DNA of 6,530 nt from CAMQVM01 sp044433365 (lineage in GTDB: Bacteria; Bacteroidota; Bacteroidia; Bacteroidales; Rikenellaceae). How positions within the stretch are numbered: the first letter of the stretch is position 1; each line of letters begins with the position of its first letter. Made by a program: the position numbers and the translations under genes. Below the pieces are notes generated by a model. The model had not been told where the DNA came from. It made no database searches and saw only the letters and a list, made by a program, of their open reading frames with translations. This document shows positions 1 to 5,025 of the stretch, in pieces. The DNA lies in contig JAWXTR010000131.1 of assembly GCA_044433365.1 (NCBI GenBank), positions 1 through 6,530 on the forward strand. Reading direction: 5' to 3'.

Positions 1-43
1 ATTGTTTTAAACCTTTTTTTTTTAAACATAACGATTTGTGTTA

Positions 44-74
44 CAGACGTAGCAGGGCTACGTCTCTACTGCTG
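44..74 (+). repeat. Palindromic core repeat, copy 1 (AGG orientation)
   Basis: A perfect 9-bp inverted repeat, AGACGTAGC (45-53) and GCTACGTCT (57-65), surrounds the three-base centre AGG. An asymmetric tail, CTACTGCTG (66-74), gives the element a direction. As RNA or single-stranded DNA it would form a short hairpin. Confidence 0.9.
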
Positions 75-134
75 AGTCGCCAACACCCCGAATTGTTTTC
101 AAACCCTTTTTTTAAAACATAGCGATTTGTGTTA

Positions 135-165
135 CAGACGTAGCAGGGCTACGTCTCTACTGCTG
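135..165 (+). repeat. Palindromic core repeat, copy 2 (AGG orientation)
   Basis: Identical to copy 1, with arms at 136-144 and 148-156, centre AGG and tail CTACTGCTG, exactly 91 bp downstream. Confidence 0.9.
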
Positions 166-219
166 AGTTGCCAACACACCGAATTGTTTTAAACCCCTTT
201 TTTTAAACATAACACCGCA

Positions 220-248
220 CAGGTAGAGACGTAGCCCTGCTACGTCTG
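220..248 (-). repeat. Palindromic core repeat, copy 3, inverted (CCT orientation)
   Basis: The arms are at 227-235 and 239-247 around CCT. The asymmetric tail is now on the left, as CAGGTAG (a shortened form of the reverse complement of CTACTGCTG). The core and its tail are therefore flipped while the surrounding unit keeps its orientation. Confidence 0.88.
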
Positions 249-303
249 AAAACAACACCCCGAATTGTTTTAAACCTTTTTTTTTAAAACATAACGATTT
301 GTA

Positions 304-410
304 TTACGAGGGCGACCCAAAAGCACCTATTTTACATGAACAACCCTTGTCACAGAGCTTGTGGCAAGGGTTGTTTCTATATTTAAAGGGCTTTTGGGTC
401 ACCCTCTTAC
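304..410. mobile_element. 99-bp MITE-like palindromic element with TTAC duplication
   Basis: A 17-bp terminal inverted repeat, GAGGGCGACCCAAAAGC (308-324) and its complement (390-406), matches at 16 of 17 positions. It bounds a 99-bp sequence flanked on both sides by TTAC (304-307 and 407-410), which looks like a 4-bp target-site duplication. A second, nested inverted repeat lies inside. No protein is encoded, so any movement would depend on a transposase elsewhere. The 4-bp direct repeat could be chance (about 1 in 256 for a given pair), and a purely structural RNA or terminator role is an alternative. Confidence 0.6.
339..375. terminator. Nested hairpin, terminator-like
   Basis: Arms AACAACCCTTGTCAC (339-353) and GTGGCAAGGGTTGTT (361-375) pair over 15 positions with one G-T wobble, around the 7-nt loop AGAGCTT. 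The top strand continues with a short T-rich stretch. It could end transcription in either direction, but the T tract is weak and it is embedded in the 99-bp element, so it may be only part of that element's structure. Confidence 0.35.
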
Positions 411-461
411 CGTTTGTTTTGCCATTATTGTGTGGTTTAGGCACGTTGTGGCGTAGTGTCT

Positions 462-647
462 CTATTCCATACTTTTAAAAATAGTTACGTTTTCTGCTTC
501 AGTTATTTTTCCTTTGAATGCTAGGCGTGAGCCGAAGGTTGCTTTATTTTTTTCATATCCAATTTCTATACCTTCACCTGAATATGAATCGATATACATA
601 TCATCGTTAATGTAAAGCTTTACATTAGTAGTCGTAGTAAAAACTAT
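462..647 (-). pseudogene. 5'-truncated C-terminal fragment, LamG/concanavalin-like
   Basis: Downstream of recX on the same strand, an open frame runs 61 codons from just after a TGA (648-650) to a TAG (462-464). It contains VKLYIND, then FGSRLAFKGKITEAENVTIF near the end. This resembles the last beta strands of LamG-like or concanavalin A-like jellyroll domains, which often end with a 'GKI-x-V-x-IY/F' strand in surface glycan-binding or glycosidase proteins of Bacteroidota. No plausible upstream part remains: the frame is stopped immediately before the similarity begins. The only internal ATG (597-599) would give a 45-residue piece without a full fold. I read it as a gene remnant. The family assignment is an inference from a short motif. 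Confidence 0.5.
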
Positions 648-770
648 TCAAATATGAAAAAATAGCTTAAAATAGAGAAAAAAATCTAAATATAATGGTA
701 GATTCCATCATATCCGCCCCTAAAGAGAAGAAGAGTGCGTATTGGTTAGAGTATAAAACAAGGGTGTAAT

Positions 771-1271
771 CTAATCCTCTATACTCTCTAACCTATCTAT
801 CTGTGATTTGATATCGTCGAAGTCGAAACCACGAGAGGCGGCGAAGTTAAAGAGTTTTGCACGAGCTTTAAATTTGTCGGTCTCTTTTTTCTCTATCTCT
901 TTAAGCTTTTTGTTAAGAAGCGTATTTAATTTTTGACGCATACTATCTTTTGAGATTGTTGAGTGGATTGCCTCACTAATAATCGCTTTTTCAACCCCTT
1001 TCATTCTTAAAGATTGCTCGATTTTTCGCTCTCCCCAACCGCTATAGTTCATCTTATCACGCACATAAGCAGCAGCATAACGACTATCGTCTATATATCT
1101 ATCTTTTTTTAACGACTCGATTATACCATCAATCTTATCACTATCCACCTCCCAACGACGAAGCAGCGTAATAGCATCGCCACTACACTTCTCGGCTCTC
1201 GAACACAAAAGTTGGAGCTTCTCTAACGCCTTTTCAGCAGTAACTACACGCTTTTTTAATTCATAATTCAT
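771..1271 (-). CDS. recX: RecX, regulatory protein of RecA
   Basis: RecX proteins are small, all-helical, three-helix-repeat proteins that bind RecA filaments in the cytoplasm and modulate (usually inhibit) recombinase and co-protease activity. The 166-residue product shows the family signatures in order: LCSRAEKCSGDAITLLRRW (22-40), DRYIDDSRYAAAYVRDKM (57-74) and SGWGERKIEQSLRMKGV (77-93). A lysine-rich helix follows near 115-140. Length is normal. The start is fixed because an in-frame TAA stands two codons upstream (TAA ATT ATG). The first five codons (MNYEL) lie inside an AT-rich inverted repeat, so the extreme N-terminus is repeat-derived. It is 51 bp downstream of prmC on the same strand with no promoter box between, so it is probably co-transcribed from the prmC promoter. 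Confidence 0.95.
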   Translation of the reverse strand: MNYELKKRVVTAEKALEKLQLLCSRAEKCSGDAITLLRRWEVDSDKIDGIIESLKKDRYIDDSRYAAAYVRDKMNYSGWGERKIEQSLRMKGVEKAIISEAIHSTISKDSMRQKLNTLLNKKLKEIEKKETDKFKARAKLFNFAASRGFDFDDIKSQIDRLESIED

Positions 1272-1344
1272 AATTCATAATTTATAATTTATAATTCACA
1301 ATTCATAATTATGCACTACGCCTTATGAATTATGAATTAAAAAA
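1252..1344. repeat. AT-rich inverted-repeat element between prmC and recX
   Basis: A perfect 22-bp inverted repeat (1252-1273 and 1323-1344; inner ends TTCATAA and TTATGAA) bounds a 93-bp AT-rich segment built from AATTCATA/AATTTATA words with a short GC-richer part, GCACTACGCC (1313-1322). Read in the direction of the genes, the first arm encodes the last residues of PrmC (FLIHNS) and its TAA stop. The second arm supplies the recX ATG and its first codons. This could be a small insertion that remodelled both gene ends, or an expanded simple repeat. No target duplication was recognised. Confidence 0.7.
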
Positions 1345-2204
1345 ACTCCTTTTACAAATCGCACCCTATCACGAAAATCGACGATAATTTCAACATCATT
1401 AAAACCATACTCTAAAAGCAAATCTTGGCACTCTTTGCCAAACTGCTCGTTAATCTCAAAATAGAGTCGTCCACCGTTTTTTAACGATTTTGAGGCTAAT
1501 TGGGTAATTTTTCGATAAAATAACAGTGGGTCGCTATCAGGAACAAAAAGAGCTGTATGAGGCTCGTAATCCACTACATTTGATGCCATTAAGCTCTTTT
1601 CAGAATCAGTAACATAGGGCGGATTGCTCACTATTATATCATATTTTTCAATATTTTCAGAATTTACAAAATTTAAATTATCGGAAGTTAAAATATTTTG
1701 CTCTACAAACGAGATATTCTCGGTTTTATGCTTCGTAGCATTGTTTTGCGCAACATTTAACGCAGCTTTTGAAATATCTACAGCTATAACTTTGCTATCT
1801 TTTAATTCAGCGGCTAACGAAATTGATATAGCACCACTTCCGCACCCTATATCTATAATATTAAGCTCTTTTGAGTCGATATTCTCTTTAATTATCAACT
1901 CTACAAGCTCCTCAGTCTCAGGACGTGGGATAAGTACAGAGCTATCTACATAAAAATCTCGACCTAAAAACTGCTCATTTTGCACTACATACTGAATAGG
2001 TACGCTATCACAAACCTTTATAAGAAGTTCGTCCAAAAATGCAGTATCAACCTCTATTTCTTTATCGGGCATAAGTATAACATCTCGCATAGTGATGCCA
2101 TAAACATCATCTAATAGACGATTTACGATGGCTTGAAGCTCACCAATATCAAAACTATTTGATAGGTAGAAGTTGCAATATCTTTTTAGCTCTATAATTG
2201 TCAT
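1323..2204 (-). CDS. prmC: PrmC, release factor glutamine methyltransferase
   Basis: PrmC (HemK) transfers a methyl group from S-adenosylmethionine to the glutamine of the GGQ motif in release factors RF1 and RF2, aiding translation termination. Numbered from the upstream Met at 2228, visible motifs are PIQYV (77-81), VLIPRPETEELV (98-109), the SAM-binding DIGCGSG (126-132), the acidic end of the second strand VIAVD (147-151), and the catalytic NPPY (202-205). The in-frame ATG at 2228 would give 301 residues, but a minus-strand -7 box at 2234-2241 puts the transcript start at about 2226-2228. The ninth codon, Met at 2202-2204 (MTIIELKRY), is therefore the better start, giving 293 residues. 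The C-terminal six residues after RFVKGV come from the neighbouring AT-rich repeat and look non-ancestral. It is the first gene of a prmC-recX operon and is divergent from ribD. Confidence 0.95.
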   Translation of the reverse strand: MTIIELKRYCNFYLSNSFDIGELQAIVNRLLDDVYGITMRDVILMPDKEIEVDTAFLDELLIKVCDSVPIQYVVQNEQFLGRDFYVDSSVLIPRPETEELVELIIKENIDSKELNIIDIGCGSGAISISLAAELKDSKVIAVDISKAALNVAQNNATKHKTENISFVEQNILTSDNLNFVNSENIEKYDIIVSNPPYVTDSEKSLMASNVVDYEPHTALFVPDSDPLLFYRKITQLASKSLKNGGRLYFEINEQFGKECQDLLLEYGFNDVEIIVDFRDRVRFVKGVFLIHNS

Positions 2205-2233
2205 TTTTCTATGTAATATTGATTGCATTGCTA

Positions 2234-2241
2234 CAAAGATA
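2234..2241 (-). promoter_or_regulatory. Promoter -7 box for prmC-recX
   Basis: On the minus strand this reads TATCTTTG, a full match to the Bacteroidota -7 consensus TAnnTTTG. The expected transcript start is about 6-8 bases downstream, at or just inside the upstream candidate ATG (2228). This favours translation from the ATG at 2204. A convincing -33 TTTG was not seen. Confidence 0.6.
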
Positions 2242-2253
2242 AAAAATATTGAT

Positions 2254-2261
2254 TAAATTTG
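2254..2261 (+). promoter_or_regulatory. Promoter -7 box for ribD
   Basis: TAAATTTG matches TAnnTTTG and lies 21 bases before the ribD ATG, leaving a leader of about 15 nt. A possible -33 element is TTG at 2228-2230, slightly far away. The box is only 12 bp from the divergent prmC box, so the two polymerase sites overlap. Confidence 0.5.
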
Positions 2262-2282
2262 TGATTTAAAATAGAAAATTGA

Positions 2283-3365
2283 ATGAATAGAGATAAAAAT
2301 ATTGAAGAGGATATAAAATATATGACTCGTGCCTTGCAGCTTGCTCACCTAGCCGAGGGACACACCGCTCCAAACCCTATGGTAGGGGCTGTAGTGGTTG
2401 AAAATGGTGAAATTATAGGCGAGGGATACCATCGAAAATGCGGCGAGCCACACGCTGAAGTAAATGCCATAAATAGCGTAAAGCAGAGAGAGCGACTTAA
2501 AAATTCGACCATTTACGTAACACTCGAACCCTGCTCACACTATGGCAAAACGCCACCTTGCACCGAGAAAATCATTGCAAACGAAATTCCAAGAGTTGTA
2601 ATTGGCTCAATCGACCCTTTTGCAAAGGTAAATGGACAAGGGGTAAAAATTTTGAAAGAGGCTGGAATAGAGGTAGAAGTAGGAGTCATGGAAAAGGAGT
2701 CAACACACCTAAATCGACGATTTTTTACATATCATAGCAAAAAACGCCCCTATATAATATTGAAATGGGCACAAACTTGCGACGGATATATCGACAACGA
2801 CCGCTCGTGTGATAGCCCAATGAGCTGGTTGACAGGCACTGCATGCAAAGAGATGGTGCATAAAATGCGAAAAGAGGAGGGGGCTATAATGGTCGGTTCG
2901 AACACTGTTAGAAGAGACAACCCTTCGCTAACTATTCGTGATTGGAGCGGAGAAAATCCAGTAAGAGTGGTTATTGATAGAGAGCTAAAACTCGAAAAAG
3001 AGTACAATATTTTTAACGCTGAGGCAAAAACTTTGGTTTTTAACTCAAAAATGGATAAAAATAACTACATTAAAATAGATTTTGAATCGCCCGATTTTTT
3101 AGAGCAAATTCTAGCAAAACTACATGAATTAGAGATACAATCGCTAATTGTAGAGGGGGGCACCACCCTACTTAATATGTTTATTAATAGCGATTTATAC
3201 GATGAGGCTATAATTTTCGTCTCACCTCTATCACTCCAAGAGCTTAAATACGGCACAGCTGGCGATGGAGTAAAAGCACCTCAATTTGCTAAAGGTCATA
3301 CGATAAAAAGTAAAAATATTGAGGGGGTGATAGTAAAAAAAATTGTAAAAAGTGAATATATTTAA
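2283..3365 (+). CDS. ribD: RibD, bifunctional riboflavin deaminase/reductase
   Basis: RibD catalyses two cytoplasmic steps of riboflavin synthesis: deamination of the pyrimidine made by GTP cyclohydrolase II, then NADPH-dependent reduction of the ribosyl side chain. The 360-residue length is normal for the fused enzyme. The N-terminal deaminase domain (about 10-150) starts with the MTRALQLA helix and APNPMVGAVVV. Its zinc site is His57 in HAEVNAI with catalytic Glu59, plus Cys84 and Cys93 in EPCSHYGKTPPC. The reductase domain (about 155-360) shows RPYIILKWAQTCDGYI (155-170), MVGSNTVRRDNPSLTIR (203-219) and the nucleotide-binding EGGTTLLNMF (291-300). All expected catalytic residues are present. 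It is preceded by its own promoter box, diverges from prmC, and other rib genes are not in the window. Confidence 0.97.
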   Translation: MNRDKNIEEDIKYMTRALQLAHLAEGHTAPNPMVGAVVVENGEIIGEGYHRKCGEPHAEVNAINSVKQRERLKNSTIYVTLEPCSHYGKTPPCTEKIIANEIPRVVIGSIDPFAKVNGQGVKILKEAGIEVEVGVMEKESTHLNRRFFTYHSKKRPYIILKWAQTCDGYIDNDRSCDSPMSWLTGTACKEMVHKMRKEEGAIMVGSNTVRRDNPSLTIRDWSGENPVRVVIDRELKLEKEYNIFNAEAKTLVFNSKMDKNNYIKIDFESPDFLEQILAKLHELEIQSLIVEGGTTLLNMFINSDLYDEAIIFVSPLSLQELKYGTAGDGVKAPQFAKGHTIKSKNIEGVIVKKIVKSEYI

Positions 3366-3375
3366 AAAAAATCAC

Positions 3376-3383
3376 TATCTTTG
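3376..3383 (+). promoter_or_regulatory. Promoter -7 box for rpmE2
   Basis: TATCTTTG followed by CGCCC is a full match to the Bacteroidota TAnnTTTG box, 33 bases before the L31 start. The transcript would begin near 3389-3390 with a leader of about 27 nt, so rpmE2 can be expressed independently of ribD. Confidence 0.7.
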
Positions 3384-3416
3384 CGCCCATATTGTATAAT
3401 TAAAATATAAGCACAA

Positions 3417-3680
3417 ATGAAAAAAGGTATCCACCCAGAAAACTATCGCATCGTGGCATTCAAAGATATGTCTAACGAGGAGGTGTTTTTGTGCAGGTCC
3501 GCTGTTCAGTCAAAAGAAACTATCGAAGTGAATGGCGAAACCTATCCAGTCTATAAAGTAGAGATCTCTTCTACATCTCACCCTTTCTACACAGGTAAGA
3601 TGAAGCTTGTTGATACTGCTGGACGTGTTGATAAGTTTATGAGCCGCTACAAAAAGCACTACGATAAGAAAAATCAATAA
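3417..3680 (+). CDS. rpmE2: 50S ribosomal protein L31 type B
   Basis: A component of the large ribosomal subunit near the central protuberance, where L31 contributes to the bridge with the small subunit. The 87-residue product has the type B pattern: MKKGIHPENYR at the start, VEISSTSHPFYTGK (48-61) and LVDTAGRVDKFMSRY (64-78). It has a single cysteine (LCRS, near 25) and no CXXC pair. It is therefore the zinc-independent form, which in many bacteria is the standby paralogue but in Bacteroidota is usually the main copy. It has its own promoter and is followed by a clear hairpin terminator, so it appears to be a single-gene unit. The leader before the ATG is A-rich and has no Shine-Dalgarno sequence, as is usual in this phylum. 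Confidence 0.97.
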   Translation: MKKGIHPENYRIVAFKDMSNEEVFLCRSAVQSKETIEVNGETYPVYKVEISSTSHPFYTGKMKLVDTAGRVDKFMSRYKKHYDKKNQ

Positions 3681-3683
3681 TTA

Positions 3684-3698
3684 TAAGAACTGTTCTTA
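3684..3698. repeat. 15-bp palindrome after rpmE2
   Basis: TAAGAAC (3684-3690) and GTTCTTA (3692-3698) are perfect complements around a single T. A one-base loop cannot fold well as RNA, so if it has a function, a dimeric DNA-binding protein is more likely. It lies just after the rpmE2 stop and may be chance in AT-rich DNA. Confidence 0.3.
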
Positions 3699-3713
3699 GA
3701 TATTATCGATAAG

Positions 3714-3750
3714 AAAAGGCTGTTCAATTTATTTTGAATCAGCCTTTTTT
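3714..3750 (+). terminator. Rho-independent terminator of rpmE2
   Basis: AAAAGGCTGTTCAA (3714-3727) pairs with TTGAATCAGCCTTTT (3734-3748) with one bulged T (3739), giving a 14-bp stem and 6-nt loop. A T run continues to 3750, with a second T run at 3755-3760. Confidence 0.85.
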
Positions 3751-3779
3751 CGTCTTTTTTAAAATTTGGCTTTATAAAT

Positions 3780-3939
3780 GGAACTTCTAAAATCTGAATT
3801 TCGGAGCTTTTCTGTTTTAAGACTTCATCTTTGGATTTTGCAGATAAAGGCGGTAGGAGCCACTACAGCCTATATTTGCAAAATCCAAATCTAAAGCCTT
3901 AAAACAAAAAATCTCTCAAAATACATAATTTAGAACTCC
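3780..3939. repeat. 160-bp imperfect palindrome in the rpmE2-glucosaminidase gap
   Basis: The inner part pairs GTTTTAAG-type ends (3814-3821 with 3898-3905) and a 13-bp perfect arm TTTGGATTTTGCA/TGCAAAATCCAAA (3830-3842 with 3876-3888). It closes on a small stem, GGC-GTAG with CTAC-GCC, near 3849-3870. Weaker pairing extends outward to GGAACTTCTA (3780-3789) and TAGAACTCC (3931-3939). Together they make one long cruciform or hairpin with scattered mismatches. It fills most of the 304-bp gap, which holds no open reading frame worth calling. A TATATTTG at 3871-3878 fits the -7 consensus and could start the next gene's transcript about 100 nt upstream, but it lies within the palindrome arm and has no clear -33 partner. 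Confidence 0.75.
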
Positions 3940-3984
3940 CCTTTACTAATTCTTCTTACGATAAATAAAAATAAAACATAGGCT

Positions 3985-4971
3985 ATGAAAACAAAAATTG
4001 TTGCAACAATCTGCACCGCTTTTTTATCTCTACAAGCAAGTGCACAGCAAAAAATGACAACAGAGCAATATATCTCTGTATTTAAAGACCTAGCTATCGC
4101 AGGTATGCGAGAATATAGAGTGCCAGCTAGTATCACAATGGCGCAAGGTATTTTGGAGTCGGCTTCAGGAAACAGCCGTCTAGCTACTGAGGCAAACAAC
4201 CACTTCGGTATTAAGTGTAAACCTGAGTGGACTGGCGACAAAATTCTTCACGACGACGATGCTAAAGATGAGTGTTTTAGAAAATACGACTCTGCTTACG
4301 ACTCTTATGTAGACCATGGTAAATTCCTTGCTGAGCGCAAATATTACGTTGCTCTTTTCGACCTAGATATTATGGACTATGTTGCTTGGGCAAGAGGATT
4401 AAAAACTGCTGGCTACGCCACTAGTCCTACATATGCCGATAATCTTATTCGTATTATCGAAACAAATAAGCTTTACAAATTGGATGAAGAGGCTATGTCG
4501 TTTAGCAAGCCTGTAGTGAAAGAAGAGGTCGTTGCAGAGGTTAAACCTACAGTTAAAGAGGAGAGAGATCCATCTATCTACTACGGAGTTAAGGTTGTAG
4601 CGGCTGACTATATGCAAACTACAAGCAAATCTATACCTACATATATGAATAATGGGGTGAAATTCGTAATTGCTCGCAAAGGTGATAATATTCAAGTACT
4701 TGCAAGCCTTACTGGCAAATCGCCAAAGGCTCTACTTAAATATAACGAGCTAGATACAGTGCCATCTGAAATTTCGGAAGGTTCAATTATCTACGTTTCA
4801 TCGAAAAAGAGCAAAGCATCTAACGGATATACATTCCATACAGTATCAAAAGGCGAAACTCTTCACTATGTTTCACAAAAGTATGGTATAAAAATCTCAA
4901 AACTGGCTAAAATGAATCTTTATTCAACAAGTTACACAATTAAGCCAGGGCAAAAAATGTTATTAAGATAA
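3985..4971 (+). CDS. Secreted glucosaminidase (GH73-like) with two LysM domains
   Basis: A peptidoglycan hydrolase predicted to cut N-acetylglucosaminyl linkages in the cell wall, exported to the periplasm or outer surface. Residues 1-20 form a signal peptide (basic start, hydrophobic core, ASA before QQ). The glucosaminidase domain spans about 25-165: ITMAQGILESASGNSRLA (50-67) carries the likely catalytic Glu58, followed by NNHFGIKC (71-78) and YATSPTYADNLIRII (144-158). Cys78 and Cys97 could form a disulfide. A charged linker rich in Lys, Glu and Val (175-195) leads to LysM-like domain 1 (about 224-271) and a clearer LysM domain 2 (282-327, YTFHTVSKGETLHYVSQKYG...IKPGQKMLL), which bind glycan chains. 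The 328-residue length fits this architecture. No strong promoter was found; translation starts after an A-rich leader. I assign no gene symbol. Confidence 0.93.
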   Translation: MKTKIVATICTAFLSLQASAQQKMTTEQYISVFKDLAIAGMREYRVPASITMAQGILESASGNSRLATEANNHFGIKCKPEWTGDKILHDDDAKDECFRKYDSAYDSYVDHGKFLAERKYYVALFDLDIMDYVAWARGLKTAGYATSPTYADNLIRIIETNKLYKLDEEAMSFSKPVVKEEVVAEVKPTVKEERDPSIYYGVKVVAADYMQTTSKSIPTYMNNGVKFVIARKGDNIQVLASLTGKSPKALLKYNELDTVPSEISEGSIIYVSSKKSKASNGYTFHTVSKGETLHYVSQKYGIKISKLAKMNLYSTSYTIKPGQKMLLR

Positions 4972-4980
4972 TTAAACAAT

Positions 4981-5000
4981 AGGGGAGCTAAAACTCCCCT
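4981..5000 (+). terminator. Short hairpin after the glucosaminidase gene
   Basis: AGGGGAG (4981-4987) and CTCCCCT (4994-5000) form a perfect 7-bp GC-rich stem with the loop CTAAAA, nine bases after the stop codon. The following bases (TAAAATATTC) do not form a proper T tract. It may therefore be a weak terminator or a 3'-end stabiliser allowing read-through into the next gene, which lacks a visible promoter. Confidence 0.5.
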
Positions 5001-5025
5001 TAAAATATTCATATTTTAAATTTTT

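Larger units (their letters stand above)
1..307. repeat. Tandem array of ~91-bp units, each with a palindromic core
   Basis: Units begin with ATTGTTTTAAACC at 1, 92, 183 and 264, so the spacing is 91, 91 and 81 bp. Each unit reads: ATTGTTTTAAACC, a T-run, AAACATAAC, then (units 1, 2 and 4) GATTTGTRTTAC, then a core palindrome (units 1-3) and a CAACACCCCGA-like tail. Units 1 and 2 are nearly identical. In unit 3 the core lies in the opposite orientation and the bases before it differ. Unit 4 stops at TTAC (304-307), where a different palindromic element takes the place of the core. The array is cut by the left window edge. No open reading frame of note lies inside it. It looks like a non-coding REP-like intergenic repeat cluster; its function is unknown. 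Confidence 0.9.

Noticed and set aside
1..300. CRISPR array
   Set aside because: The repeat period is long (~91 bp) and the sequence between cores is itself repeated, so there are no unique spacers; no cas genes are present.
411..461. Diverged further copy of the palindromic core (TAGAGACACTACGCC on the minus strand)
   Set aside because: Only TAGAGAC is shared and the complementary arms are not preserved.
695..769. 24-codon plus-strand frame (MVDSIISAPKEKK...) convergent with recX
   Set aside because: Short, with no ribosome-binding context, promoter or recognisable motif; it ends one base before the recX stop, and chance is the simplest explanation.
1624..1953. 109-codon plus-strand frame inside prmC
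   Set aside because: It is antisense to the prmC methyltransferase core, whose motifs are intact; composition is that of a shadow frame.
2750..3256. Two minus-strand frames within ribD
   Set aside because: Both lie opposite conserved RibD reductase motifs, with no start context or family signature.
3814..3905. Integron attC-like site
   Set aside because: An imperfect palindrome of suitable size, but I see no core sites of the usual form, no cassette gene arrangement and no integrase.
3930..4695. Minus-strand frames overlapping the glucosaminidase gene (3930-4241 and 4399-4695)
   Set aside because: They are opposite an intact signal peptide and catalytic domain; the first looks partly hydrophobic only because it is antisense to the gene's start.
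4981..5000. Strong rho-independent terminator
   Set aside because: The stem is good but there is no T tract on either strand; kept only as a weak or leaky hairpin.
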